A stretch of 64,000 nucleotides of DNA from Bradyrhizobium ivorense (GCF_900696085.1 NZ_CAADFC020000016.1:806001-870000); one strand, 5' to 3'. Shown: positions 34,425 to 43,332, counted from the stretch's first letter. Numbers and translations: made by a program. The notes: a model not told the origin generated them from the sequence alone.

Positions 34425-35586
34425 TGACCAAGGCAATTCTGGCGCTGAACGCGGGCTCATCAAGCATAAAGTTCGCGGCCTATCGCGTCGACGGCGATGA
34501 TCCCGGCCTCTCGCTGATTTGCAGAGGTCTTCTCGACCGGCATGCATCGAGCGCCGGGTTCACCATCAAAGATGCTGCGGGCAAGATACTTGATCAAGCG
34601 CAGTCTGCCCCCGATGAACAGACCGATCCCATTTCTCCGTTGCTTCCCCGGCTGCAATGCATTCTCGGGAGGGCCACCCTGATTGCGGTCGGCCACCGGG
34701 TCGTGCACGGAGGAGCCCACTTCTCCGCTCCCATCCTGATCCAGGACGACGTACTACAACGGATCGATACGCTTACGCCGCTGGCACCACTCCATCAACC
34801 TGCTTGCCTTGCCCCCATTCGGGCCCTGCAACGGGCGCGCCCCGAGCTCGCGCAAGTTGCCTGCTTCGACACGGCATTTCATCGCGATATGCCATCGGTT
34901 TACAAGCGGTTGCCAATTCCAGATATCGGAGATGACATTCATCGATACGGATTTCACGGCCTCTCGTTCGAATACGTTGCCGCACAGATCGGCGATCCCC
35001 AGAAGCGCACTGTCATCGCGCACCTGGGCAACGGATCCAGCGTGTGCGCGCTCCAAGACGGCAGAAGCATCAACACGAGCATGGGCCTCACACCTCTGGA
35101 CGGGCTGATGATGGCGACGCGATCGGGGGCCATCGATCCAGGGCTCTTGCTGTACCTGCTGGAATCGAAGGGACTTTCGACCCAGGAACTCAAAGATCTG
35201 CTCTACCGTGAATCCGGCCTCGTCGGAGTATCAGGCGTATCTTCCGATATGAGGACTCTTCTCTCCGCATCGGACCAAAGGTCACGACTGGCCGTCGATC
35301 AGTTCTGCGCGCGGGCGGCGGAGTACATTGCCGTGATGGCGGTCAGTCTCGGCGGTCTGGACCGTCTGGTGTTTACCGGTGGCATTGGCGAGAATAGCTC
35401 GCAAGTTCGTAGCGAGATTTCCTACAGGATTCGATGGCTGGGAATTGAACTGGAGGAAATCGAAACGAACGATCCTCCAGCACCATTTCGCGCCCACGCT
35501 GCCAGATCAAGGTGCAGGTGGTACCAACAGACGAAGAAGCGATGATTGCCAAACACATTCTCCTGCTGTTGCCGAGTCGGCTCTAA
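34424..35586 (+). pseudogene. ackA: Acetate kinase, 3' frameshift
   Basis: Acetate kinase of the ASKHA fold: LNAGSSSIKF at the N-terminus, GHRVVHGG, the catalytic region CFDTAFH, RYGFHGLS, AHLGNGSS and FTGGIGENSSQVR. The frame as given ends at 35545 with a non-homologous basic tail. Inserting one A in the run at about 35465 (ATCGAAACG) would give the normal ending KVQVVPTDEEAMIAKH and a stop at 35584, 387 aa in all. All catalytic residues precede the lesion, so a 373-aa protein could retain partial activity. Coupled to phosphoketolase by TAATG. Confidence 0.85.
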
Positions 35587-36078
35587 TGAGATCATTATTG
35601 AAAGGTTCAGCGTCACGCGATTGGCGCTTTTGGCGCCGGTCTCGCGCGAAGCGAAACGAGCGCTCCCCGAAGTCGTCCAGCGCGAGGTTAGCATCGTGGA
35701 TGCACGATGGATGTGCCACGACAAGAATGCGCTGCGATACCACCTAACGGACCCTGCTTTGTTTAGGGAGTTCTGCGACGAATTCGCAACCAGGACGGCT
35801 GCCGGCGTGTCTTCCGGGGCTAGGCGGGACGCCGAAGCCGTCCCGATCAGAGCGCTCCCTCTGGAACGCCAATGTCATTGTAGCGGGAAAAAGCGGCATC
35901 AAAGACGCTCTTGCGATTACCTCAACTTGACAACTGTCTAATTTTCCGTCTTTGGCACCGCTCGCAACGAAGAGCGTCCCCGTCCTGCTCCGACCAAAGA
36001 ACAAGCCATGGAACTCTTGGCTTCGTCGTGCTTTTTCCCGTTTTTGGGGCAGCAACGTCAGCTTTGGAGAGAGGAGCC
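35587..36078. other. Gap without a supported gene
   Basis: About 490 bp. Around 35640-35700 the minus strand has a degraded segment (LALDDFGER...) similar to that at 280-345. Otherwise no frame shows a ribosome-binding site with a plausible product. Confidence 0.4.
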
Positions 36079-36279
36079 ATGAAGCGACGACGCCGGGTTA
36101 AACAGATTTTCCCCCTTGAAGAACGCCTTGCCAGAGAAGCCCAAGAGCTACGGCAACGAGCGAAGAAACTCCCCCCAAGTCGAGAGCGCGAGATACTGTT
36201 GAGGAAGGCGCGCCAGGAAGAGACCACCGCCCATTTGACCGAATGGCTGATGTCATCCGGCCCCCGGGTCCCGATCTAA
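36079..36279 (+). CDS. Small charged helical protein, 66 aa
   Basis: MKRRRRVKQIFPLEERLARE, then QELRQRAKKLPPSREREILLR and a C-terminal EWLMSSGP. The site GAGAGGAGCC precedes the ATG. It forms one long charged helix pair and has a broken paralogue at 37025-37221. Its 3' end overlaps a candidate membrane micro-protein at 36243. Function is unknown; small proteins of this type are frequent in Bradyrhizobium accessory DNA. Confidence 0.65.
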   Translation: MKRRRRVKQIFPLEERLAREAQELRQRAKKLPPSREREILLRKARQEETTAHLTEWLMSSGPRVPI

Positions 36280-36401
36280 GAGGGATCAGCACGCAGGCCA
36301 ACAACCACCATATAGACGGCGTTGAGATTGTCTTCGCTTGTGCTGCAGCGGTGTCGTTTGTGGCCCTGATCGGCAGCGTGGCTTGGCTTCTGATGCGGTG
36401 A
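36243..36401 (+). CDS. Overlapping 52-aa membrane micro-protein (candidate)
   Basis: Starting within the 66-aa gene in another frame, ATG 36243 to TGA 36401 encodes MADVIRPPGPDLRG..., followed by a C-terminal transmembrane helix (IVFACAAAVSFVALIGSVAW). The helix lies mostly beyond the end of the upstream gene. No ribosome-binding site stands out, so translation would rely on coupling. Coding status is uncertain. Confidence 0.35.
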   Translation: MADVIRPPGPDLRGISTQANNHHIDGVEIVFACAAAVSFVALIGSVAWLLMR

Positions 36402-36671
36402 ACGTGGCGCCGTGACCGGTAGGTGGGCATCACGCATGGGATACCGCAGAGGCGTCGATCTGCGCCTCATGGCGATCGAAACCTGTTAAATTGGCCCAGC
36501 GCCTTGCCCTCGCTGGGGTCCTTTCGGTGGTCGAACGGAGTTCCGGATCCGCTATTGAACCAACGTCGGTTCTGTTAGTTTACCGGCATCACCGGCCAAG
36601 GCTTAGCCGTAGGCGTCGATGGCTGAGAGACCAAGTGCGCTCCCGCCTGCGTTGCAAGGGAGCGTGACTCG

Positions 36672-37028
36672 ATGGAATATCGAGGCATTGTCGTCGGCAT
36701 TCTGCAATCCATTCCGAACGGCTGGCGTTGGCAATTCGAGCTTAACGGCACCTCTAAATGCGGTCAGGGCTTTGGTCGGCAGAACGCGGCGCATCGGGCC
36801 AGGAAGGCGATCGATGCCGCGATCAAGGACACGCCTGCCGATCGCAGCGCTTGGCAAGTTGGCCAGCGCGTTTCCCGCAAAAACCACGATGAGCTTGGCA
36901 CCGTCGTCGAGATTAACGGCCAGGTCAAGGTGAAGTGGGACGGCGGCCGGACGAGCTACTTCAGACACGACGACAAAGCCAATGTCGAAATCGCTCCCCC
37001 CTACCCCCAGCCGGGAGCAGCGCCATGA
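36672..37028 (+). CDS. Hypothetical protein, 118 aa
   Basis: A 118-aa protein with two parts: residues 1-55 (GIVVGILQSIPNGWRWQFEL; RARKAIDAAIKDTP) and a C-terminal SH3-like strand-rich part (VGQRVSRKNHDELGTVVEIN; KVKWDGGRTSYFRHDDKANV), a layout reminiscent of small SH3/KOW-like folds. AGGGAGCG lies upstream. Its stop overlaps the start of the broken paralogue at 37025 by 4 bp. Function is unknown. Confidence 0.6.
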   Translation: MEYRGIVVGILQSIPNGWRWQFELNGTSKCGQGFGRQNAAHRARKAIDAAIKDTPADRSAWQVGQRVSRKNHDELGTVVEINGQVKVKWDGGRTSYFRHDDKANVEIAPPYPQPGAAP

Positions 37029-37221
37029 AAAAGCGGCGCATAGGCAAACTCAATCATTGGAAGCACGGCTTGAGCACGAGGCGAAAAGCCTGCGCGAGGA
37101 AGCAAAAGTGCTTCCTCCAGGCGCACGAAGGGAAGCCCTGCTGAGGAAGGCGCGGCAACACGAGATCACCGCTAACATGACGGAGTGACTGATGTCGCCC
37201 GGCCTAAGGCCGCCCACCTGA
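37025..37221 (+). pseudogene. Broken paralogue of the 66-aa gene at 36079
   Basis: ATG at 37025 starts MKKRRIGKLN. A frameshift near 37055 moves the homologous part (LEARLEHEAKSLREEAKVLP; RREALLRKARQHEITANMTE) into the next frame. There the Trp codon of the intact gene (EW-LM) is TGA at 37186, followed by LMSPGLRPP to the real end at 37221. Both a frameshift and a nonsense change show decay. Confidence 0.7.
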
Positions 37222-37233
37222 GAACGCTCGAAA

Positions 37234-37392
37234 ATGACTCCACTCAACCACCAGCGCGTGATGGAGCTATTGGAGACGCTACGCGAGCGCAGCTCTGAGG
37301 AAGTAATGATTGGCTCGCTTGCGTTGGGTGCAAGCTTCACTCCAGAGATGTGGCATGCCTTGGAGCTACTTCGCAAAGAGCGAAGTTCGTAA
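37234..37392 (+). CDS. 52-aa hypothetical protein
   Basis: ATG 37234 to TAA 37392 encodes a helical 52-aa protein: MTPLNHQRVMELLETLRERS, then EEVMIGSLALGASFTPEMWH and ALELLRKERSS. The composition is plausible for a real small protein, but the ribosome-binding site is weak (GAACGCTCGAAA). Not recognised. Confidence 0.4.
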   Translation: MTPLNHQRVMELLETLRERSSEEVMIGSLALGASFTPEMWHALELLRKERSS

Positions 37393-37407
37393 GCTCTGTT
37401 CATCCAA

Positions 37408-37716
37408 ATGGACGGCATCTCGGCCGTCCTAGCCACTAGAAACCAACGGTCTGCAACCAAATTAGCCCCGATGGCAGAGTCGTTCGGCAGCAAGTTTACT
37501 ATTGTTGAAGTCACTGCGGACGATTTGGCGTCGGACGTGCCAAGCCAGATTTGGATTGCGCTAGCTAAACCAAGTCAGGCCCTGACGTTGGTTCTTGCTG
37601 CCGTTCCGGAGGGGTGGACAGCGGAACTTATTGACCAGCCCCTGACACAAGAGCAGCAACGGCTATTCGAGGAGCTCAACCTCAAGCCAGGCGATGTTTA
37701 CAGGCTCACCAAGTAG
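37408..37716 (+). CDS. Hypothetical protein, 102 aa
   Basis: A 102-aa alpha/beta protein: FTIVEVTADDLASDVPSQIW, then ALTLVLAAVPEGWTAELIDQ and LTQEQQRLFEELNLKPGDVYR. No signal peptide and not recognised. Codon third positions are less GC-biased than in its neighbours, hinting at foreign origin. Confidence 0.45.
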   Translation: MDGISAVLATRNQRSATKLAPMAESFGSKFTIVEVTADDLASDVPSQIWIALAKPSQALTLVLAAVPEGWTAELIDQPLTQEQQRLFEELNLKPGDVYRLTK

Positions 37717-37750
37717 GTCCACCTCCGGCAGCAACTCGCCCTCTGCCATT

Positions 37751-37970
37751 CCAACGCAAGAAGCCGGAGGCGATCGGCACCAAGGCACTCTTTCCCGGCT
37801 TCATTGCACCGGCCCGAGGTGCCGAGCGGCACGCGCTGGATTCACGAGATTAAGTTCCAAACCCATTCGCCAATCAAGAGGTGAAGATCTACACCGGGCG
37901 CGGCAACAACTCGACCAAGCGCTTCAAGAAAATCGCGGAGGACGCCTGGCACATCTCCATTGGGCTACGC
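37751..37970 (+). pseudogene. LigD (ATP-dependent DNA ligase) fragment 1
   Basis: Pieces of the ligase-domain start of a LigD-type NHEJ ligase are spread over two frames: RKKPEAIGTKALFPGFIAPA, VPSGTRWIHEIKF (containing the adenylation-site Lys context HEIKF) and VKIYTGRGNNSTKRFKKIAE with DAWHIS. Internal deletion and frameshifts make it dead. A second fragment is at 40930-41420. Confidence 0.65.
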
Positions 37971-37984
37971 GAGAAGGCTGGCGA

Positions 37985-38104
37985 TACCAGCACGTCAGAG
38001 CAATCATCGTAGCAATCGACCAATACGCTGAAGCTGGGTTGGGCAATCGCGAATTCTTCCTCAATCGGCCTTATGGCATTGCAGGACGAGATAACTTTCC
38101 GTAG
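37985..38104 (+). pseudogene. 3' fragment of a small hypothetical gene
   Basis: In one frame the sequence encodes HVRAIIVAIDQYAEAGLGNR followed by EFFLNRPYGIAG before the TAG. This looks like the C-terminal part of a small rhizobial protein, joined directly to the LigD remnant. No start remains. Confidence 0.35.
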
Positions 38105-38214
38105 CCACAGGCGCTAATTGAAACCCTGCTCGTTCCGGATGGCGTCGGATGCTGCATTGACGCGTTGAGCCTCTGCTTCAGCAGCCTCTCGGATTGATTT
38201 GCTGCGGTCGGCCA

Positions 38215-38390
38215 CTGTGTCGGGATGGCAGCTCGGCCTACGGCGCCGCCAGGGCCCTCGCGCTTGTTCCGTTGTGGTCCTACTATTCCGCGCAAATTCT
38301 TCTTTTCGGCGCCGAGATCACGCGCGCCATCTTCGGTCCGCCGCTTGGCGAGCAGGAGAGCGCCGGCAGGACGCCCGCCGAACGCGCCCC
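38215..38390 (+). pseudogene. YihY/BrkB-family C-terminal fragment
   Basis: The stretch SSAYGAARALALVPLWSYYSA followed by QILLFGAEITRA is the characteristic last transmembrane segment of YihY/BrkB-family membrane proteins. Everything upstream of it is missing, so this is a short remnant in a non-coding gap (38105-38616). Confidence 0.6.
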
Positions 38391-38616
38391 CGATGACCAT
38401 CCCCAGTTCCGTAGTTGCCCAGCCTGGCAGCCGAATAGGGTTCGGTCGTAATCTCAAGTCGACTCCGCCCAGCCGCTGGATGTGATCGGGACTCCTAGCG
38501 TTCCCGATCGTGAGCACTTCTGAAGCATTTCCTTGAGATCGAACTGCGTTGAACGGCCGCTCGCAAATGAGAAGTCAGGTATCGGCGGGGGCGGGATTGG
38601 AGTGGCGGCCGCCCGC

Positions 38617-38979
38617 TCAGCAAACCGCCGCTGGAGGGATTAGTCGACTGACGACCGTTCGGGTCGACGGATCGACCAGCATCACGCGCTCGCCCGAGTA
38701 GACATAGCGGTACTTGGTGAGCGAGGGACCCCAGTCGGTAGGCACCGCCTCGAGCTCGACTTCGCGCGGCACCCGCTGACCGACGACGATCTTCTCGCGG
38801 GTCTCCACGGGACGGACCTTGTGCTCGGTGACGTGGGTGCGGATCTTCGTGCGGTCTTCCGGTTCGATCTGCACGGCGGCGGCATGTCCGGTGCCGGTGG
38901 TGCTGACGACGGTGGACTGCGCCATCGCGCCCGTTGCGATCATCTCCGCCAGCGCAGCCGTCAGTAGACGCTTGTTCAT
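38617..38979 (-). CDS. DUF1236-type exported protein
   Basis: A 120-aa protein with a signal peptide (MNKRLLTAALAEMIATGAMA, cleavage after AMA) and a DUF1236-like C-terminal half: VPTDWGPSLTKYRYVYSGER with VMLVDPSTRTVVSRLI. Typical of rhizobial periplasmic proteins of unknown function. GGAGAGAAAG precedes the ATG, and a near-consensus EcfG promoter lies 37 bp upstream. Confidence 0.8.
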   Translation of the reverse strand: MNKRLLTAALAEMIATGAMAQSTVVSTTGTGHAAAVQIEPEDRTKIRTHVTEHKVRPVETREKIVVGQRVPREVELEAVPTDWGPSLTKYRYVYSGERVMLVDPSTRTVVSRLIPPAAVC

Positions 38980-39015
38980 CTTTCTCTCCTCGCCGCCATA
39001 TGCGGCAGGGTCGAG

Positions 39016-39040
39016 AACCCTTGAACGATGGCCAGGTTCC
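39016..39040 (-). promoter_or_regulatory. Candidate EcfG-type promoter, one mismatch
   Basis: Minus strand GGAAC (39040-39036), 16 nt, GGTT (39019-39016), upstream of the DUF1236 gene at 38979. Confidence 0.4.
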
Positions 39041-39137
39041 CGCTCGTCCGCAGAGGTCCTCGCGTGCGATGGAACATTCAGGTTCGGCAATGGTTCGCCC
39101 CAGGTTCTCAGCAGGCGCTTGCTCAGGGAGTCCGCTG

Positions 39138-40541
39138 ATGCCACCGTCCGATGCAGTCAGGAGCGCCTCCGATCGACGCCAGCGAAGGCTCCTGATCCTG
39201 TTGGCTTTAGGATTCGTCGTCTTCGGCGCCGCTGCGGCCGCCCTGTTCTACGTCCTCCAGCCCGAGACCCTCCGGATCGCCGTCGGCCCCGCAGGCAGCG
39301 ACGACCATCAGGTGGTCCAAGCGATGGCGGAGGCCTTCGAAGAGGAAAGCAGGACGGTTAGACTGTCCCCTATCACTACCGCCGGAGCAGCCGAATCCCT
39401 TACCTTCCTGGGTGCCGGCAAAACCGACCTGGCAATCGGTCGCGGCGACCTCGCCATGCCGGCTGATGCGCAGACGCTAGCCGTCCTGCGTAAGAACTAC
39501 GTCGTCATATGGTCGCCGTCTGGACGCGCAGGCAAGGACTCCAAGAAGAAGGCCGCCGCGAAGATCGGAGAGATCGCCGATCTTGCGGGGCATAAAGTCG
39601 GCATCATCGGAAAGACCGGCGCCAACGTCGCGCTCCTGCGGACAATTCTAGAAAGCTCAGGCGTGCAGCCCGACAAGGTTGCCGCGGCTCAATTCGGCAC
39701 CGAAGAGATCGAAAAGCTTGCGCAGGACACCACGCTGGACGCGTATCTCGCCGTCGGTCCCCTCGACAGCAAGATCACGGCCGCGGCCATCGCCGCGACG
39801 TCCCGATCGCGCGGAGCGCCGAAGTTTCTTCCGGTCGAAGCGTCCGAGGCGATCGCCCTGCGGCATCCCCGCTACGAAGCCGAGGAGATCCCCGGCAGCG
39901 TCTTCAACGCCAAACCGGCCTGGCCCGAGGACAAGATCGACACCATCAGCGTCAACCATCTCATCCTTGCCAGAAAAGAACTGTCGGAAGCCAAGGCGGC
40001 GGCGTTCTACCGGCAGCTTTTCGCCGTACGCGACACGATCAAGCAACGTGTCGCCGGCGCGGCGCACATCACGAAGCCGGAGACGGAGAAGGAGGCTGAG
40101 CCCTCCGTGCACCGGGGCGCCGCAGCAGTCATCAACGGGACCGAGCGGACGTTTCTGGACAAGTACAGCGACTACTTCTGGTTCGCCCTGCTTCTTCTTT
40201 CCGGGATCGGTTCGGCCGCCGCCTGGCTGCGGCGCTACCTGAACCGGGATGAGCGGGACGATAACACCAGTCATCGCAACCGCATTCTCGCCGCGATCTC
40301 GGAAGTTCGCGATGCCGGCTCCGAACAGGATCTGCTGGCATCGCAGCGGGAGGTCGACGCGATCATCGGCGAGACCCTCAAATGCTACGACGATGGAGCT
40401 ATCGAACAGGAGGACCTCGCCGCATTCGGCCTTGTTCTTGAGCTGTTCAATCATGCGGTCGCGGAAAGGCGGGCGGCGCTGCAGAGCGGTCTCGTCGATC
40501 AAGCGCGGACTCAAGGACCGACCCTCGCGTCTCGCCGATAG
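39138..40541 (+). CDS. TAXI-family substrate-binding-like membrane protein
   Basis: A 467-aa protein with an N-terminal membrane anchor (residues 18-40), a TAXI-type periplasmic binding domain (TLRIAVGPAGSDDHQVVQAM; AESLTFLGAGKTDLAIGRGD; KVGIIGKTGANVALLRTILE) and a second membrane helix near residue 380 (FWFALLLLSGIGSAAAWLRR). A cytoplasmic charged tail of about 75 residues follows. The C-terminal helix plus tail is unlike ordinary TRAP binding proteins, so it may be a membrane-bound sensor. AGGGAG precedes the ATG. No TRAP permease genes are nearby. Confidence 0.82.
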   Translation: MPPSDAVRSASDRRQRRLLILLALGFVVFGAAAAALFYVLQPETLRIAVGPAGSDDHQVVQAMAEAFEEESRTVRLSPITTAGAAESLTFLGAGKTDLAIGRGDLAMPADAQTLAVLRKNYVVIWSPSGRAGKDSKKKAAAKIGEIADLAGHKVGIIGKTGANVALLRTILESSGVQPDKVAAAQFGTEEIEKLAQDTTLDAYLAVGPLDSKITAAAIAATSRSRGAPKFLPVEASEAIALRHPRYEAEEIPGSVFNAKPAWPEDKIDTISVNHLILARKELSEAKAAAFYRQLFAVRDTIKQRVAGAAHITKPETEKEAEPSVHRGAAAVINGTERTFLDKYSDYFWFALLLLSGIGSAAAWLRRYLNRDERDDNTSHRNRILAAISEVRDAGSEQDLLASQREVDAIIGETLKCYDDGAIEQEDLAAFGLVLELFNHAVAERRAALQSGLVDQARTQGPTLASRR

Positions 40542-40929
40542 TCGTACCCGGCAGGCCAATACTCATGACTTCTGCAACACCGTCGAAAGCACCGAACCGT
40601 CGTTCAAGATCGAGAAGACCTCCCGCGGAGATAGATGCGCGGCGGCTCTCGCATCGACCTTGGCACGCCCGACCGCCAGGTTGGCGTCGACCGTGTCGGG
40701 TCTGGCGCGGCGAGGAGGCGTCAGCTGCGCGGGGGCGGCCGGCGCAGGAACACGGTCGGGTACCCAGTTCTTTCCGAGGTCGCCAGGAGCCATCGGAAGG
40801 AGCGACTCGCGCGGTAGCAGGCGTTGGGTCGCGATATCGTCGGCGGCCGGCCGGGGCGCCGTGCTCGGCGGGCCCATCGGAAGACCCAGAGTTCCGACAA
40901 GGACTTGTCGCCTCAGTCAGAAACCCCGC
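40542..40929. other. Gap without a supported gene
   Basis: About 390 bp. A minus-strand frame of 104 codons (40563-40877) ends HLSPREVFSILNDGSVLSTV and could be a small gene, but it lacks a clear start and any recognised domain. Confidence 0.3.
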
Positions 40930-41420
40930 AGCTCGATCGGATCGCCCTTCACCTGGCACTGGAAGCTCAACCGCCACCACCCGCAATGGTCACGACTGGA
41001 GCACCCGCTTTCCCGCGATCGTCGAGGCTGCGCTGCGCAACCGCGCCACGTCATTCGTGCTCGACGGCGAAGCCGTGCTGCTTGGCGTCGACGGCCGCTC
41101 CGATTCCAACGGCCTGCACTCGCGCCGGCACGATGGAGGTGTAGCTCTACGCTTTCGACATTCTCGCTCTCGACGGCGACGACCTGCGCAAGCTGCCGTT
41201 GCACTTGCGCAAGACCAACCTCGCCCGGATCCTCACCCGCCGCGTCGGACGGCATCCACCGGCGCCGTTCGAGCAGGGCGAGATCGGCCCCGAGCTTTAC
41301 CGCCATGCCTGCCTGATGGGCCTCGAGGGCGTGGTATCGAAACATCGCGAGCGGCCCTACGCGGCCAAGGATGAGCTCAAGCGGCGCGGCTACCGCTGGA
41401 GCGATGGCGCCGATGGCCAT
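40930..41420 (+). pseudogene. LigD (ATP-dependent DNA ligase) fragment 2
   Basis: Ligase-domain sequence spread over three frames: NGHDWSTRFPAIVEAALRNR with ATSFVLDGEAVLLGVDGRSD, then AFDILALDGDDLRKLPLHLR, then FEQGEIGPELYRHACLMGLE with GVVSKHRERPY. At the end it runs into unrelated sequence (KRRGYRWSDGADGHPKW, an exonuclease-like piece, then a CKDC...FKRSHFVALR zinc-ribbon-like piece). At least two frameshifts plus chimeric joins indicate old rearrangement. Confidence 0.7.
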
Positions 41421-41566
41421 CCGAAGTGGACGCCGGTCCACGAGCTGGAGCGCTCCATGCGCTGCAAAGATTGCTCTCGCCGGCACGGCCACCCGTTCAA
41501 GCGCAGCCACTTTGTGGCGTTGCGGACCAACAACATATCCACCACGAACCGACCGTCGACTTGGTA

Positions 41567-41608
41567 GCCAGGGGAACGTTAAATCGTGGCCAGGGGAACG
41601 TTAAATCG
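41567..41608 (+). repeat. Tandem 20-bp repeat
   Basis: GCCAGGGGAACGTTAAATCG occurs at 41567-41586 and again at 41589-41608, with 2 bp between. It lies just after the chimeric LigD remnant. I do not know its function; it may be a replication-slippage duplication. Confidence 0.7.
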
Positions 41609-41693
41609 GGAGTCGATGTTCGCCCATGTTAAGGCGAGGAACAACTAGGCCTGTTTATGTGAGCGCTAATCCAGCTTTTTGATTTGAGATACC

Positions 41694-41825
41694 TTGCCTC
41701 GTCAGAGCGAACCAATCTTCGAACCTAAAAAGGGTGCCCTTTGGCGCGTCCTACTGTCACTCGGAGTGACCGCCGCTATTGTGGCGGGCGTTTATTTCGT
41801 CATTCGATTCGTGATCGGTTCTTGA
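41694..41825 (+). CDS. 43-aa membrane micro-protein (candidate, TTG start)
   Basis: TTG at 41694 (GAGATACC just before) to TGA at 41825 encodes a short polar head (PRQSEPIFEPKKGALW) and one transmembrane helix (RVLLSLGVTAAIVAGVYFVI). The transmembrane pattern supports coding; the non-ATG start weakens it. Confidence 0.35.
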   Translation: MPRQSEPIFEPKKGALWRVLLSLGVTAAIVAGVYFVIRFVIGS

Positions 41826-41841
41826 GAAGCCCTACCGAAAG

Positions 41842-42018
41842 TTGGACGGCCGCATCTGTATCGAGAAGATCAACGGTCCTTTTCTGTTCGAGGATAAGGG
41901 CACTCCGGCTGAATACAGCGCTGGCCTAAAGGTGGCGATCGATCGCGGCTGGCTAGAACTTCACGAGAGCTGCACCTATGTGCGGATGTTGCCGGCCGGC
42001 GACGACCTATTCGCCTAA
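41842..42018 (+). CDS. Small conserved protein, 58 aa (copy A)
   Basis: TTG 41842 to TAA 42018. The product reads DGRICIEKINGPFLFEDKGT, then PAEYSAGLKVAIDRGWLELH and ends YVRMLPAGDDLFA. A second, highly similar copy follows at 42290-42496. The pattern (strand, GPFLFEDKGTPAEY, helix with RGWL, YVR, terminal DLFA) is a small rhizobial family known to me only as hypothetical. It sits 16 bp after the 43-aa membrane frame. Confidence 0.5.
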   Translation: MDGRICIEKINGPFLFEDKGTPAEYSAGLKVAIDRGWLELHESCTYVRMLPAGDDLFA

Positions 42019-42103
42019 AGTCGAGAGGCCGATTTCACATAGTTCATAGACGGTCGGCGCCGTAGGCCCGAGTGTGCCTGACCCTAGCCTCGTGGTGATT
42101 GTA

Positions 42104-42289
42104 ATGGATACAGTTGGGCGGCCGATGCAAGGCCGGTTCCTTGTTCGGAGAGGCGGCACTGGTTGGATGGTCTACGATAACGAACGCAAGGGGCCGGCCC
42201 AGGCAGAAAAAGGCGGCCCATTCGCAGAGAAGCTGACAAAAGAACAAGCTGATGTCTTAGCGCAGAGGTTGAGAGAAGAGATTCGCTAA
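42104..42289 (+). CDS. Small protein with WMVYD motif, 61 aa (copy 1)
   Basis: A 61-aa protein with GRFLVRRGGTGWMVYDNERK and GPFAEKLTKEQADVLAQRLR. It is a clear paralogue of the gene at 50461-50661 (RFVVRRGSTDWMVYD...FAEKLTKEQAEQ). The beta-rich head plus terminal helix looks like a compact fold; function unknown. I chose ATG 42104 by alignment with the paralogue; an in-frame GTG lies at 42074. Confidence 0.55.
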   Translation: MDTVGRPMQGRFLVRRGGTGWMVYDNERKGPAQAEKGGPFAEKLTKEQADVLAQRLREEIR

Positions 42290-42496
42290 CCCGCGTCGAC
42301 GGCTACCGTTTGCGCCTCGAAAGACGGGCGCATCTACATTGAGAAGATCAACGGCCCGTTCCTGTTCGAGGACAAGGGGACGCCTGCCAAGTACAGCGCC
42401 GGCCTCGCCTATGCGATCGACCGGGGTTGGCTGGAGAAGCACGAGACCGGGACCTACGTCCGGATGACGCAGGCTGGCGCCGATCTCTTCGCTTGA
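42290..42496 (+). pseudogene. Copy B of the 58-aa family, no start codon
   Basis: The segment reads DGRIYIEKINGPFLFEDKGT, PAKYSAGLAYAIDRGWLEKH and YVRMTQAGADLFA, about 85% identical to copy A. Its frame is continuous with the 61-aa gene just upstream, interrupted only by the TAA at 42287, and no ATG, GTG or TTG occurs between that stop and the conserved part. It is therefore either a remnant or readable only by stop readthrough or reinitiation. Confidence 0.5.
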
Positions 42497-43332
42497 AAGG
42501 TAACGCAGGTTAAAGACGGGCACGCAGAAAAGGTTCTTCAATTCCTCCCCTCGGGACCTCTCCAAGGGTTCGAGATCCGGCGGAAGGCGAGGCTCCGAAG
42601 CCCACAAAACCCCAACGGGGCCTCGCTGCCCGGCGCTCCCAGTATGGCGCTTCTCCAAAACAGTCAAAAATCACCGACAGGTCTCGGAGAGCGTTCCCAG
42701 CGGTCGTTCTCGCCCCAAAGAAACGGTCCCGGCGAGGGGGCGCGCGGGACCGCAGTTTAGTTGACCACTTCCAATGCGCCCTCGAAGGAAGGCGCCATTC
42801 AGAAAACTATTCGCGCCCGCGTTGGTTCCTAATTTCAGCAGGCGCGACCCGACGGCGAATAATAGCATCAACGCAGTTTTGTGATGAGTCATTGCCAATG
42901 TAACTCCACAAACCAAGCAGCCCCGAGGAGCGCTATCGCGCGCCTGTCCCCCCGCTGACTTGCTCACCAGATCGCCGACGAATGCAGCCCGAGACGCCCT
43001 GTTGAAGTCGACGACCTCGATTGCCGGCTTCAGGTGCTACGTCGCCAGCTACCGGGTAAGGGTCTTAGCTCCGCCGCGGGGATTGTGCACCCGGTGACGC
43101 GCTTCGCATTGCCAGCCCCCGCACCTACTCCCTTGGTAGTAATCCATTTGGGACATGAACCACGGCGCGCTTCGTATCGACTCCCACCTGTCGGGATTTT
43201 GCTCATCCTTCCCGGAGCTAGATCAACGCCGCCAGCGATCATTTTAAGCTTGGCGGCGTTGTTGATGCACTGTGCTGATGCCAACGGCCCGTTGCAGCAC
43301 CCCGCTCCCCGCGCACGGAGGGCCGGGCCGTC
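42497..43332. other. Gap without a supported gene
   Basis: About 840 bp. On the minus strand near 42820-42900 a short signal-peptide-like start (MTHHKTALMLLFAVGS) resembles the small exported protein at 50953-51162 but is followed by non-homologous sequence. A 7-bp inverted repeat (CGGTCCC/GGGACCG, 42724-42752) is the only other structure seen. Confidence 0.4.
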
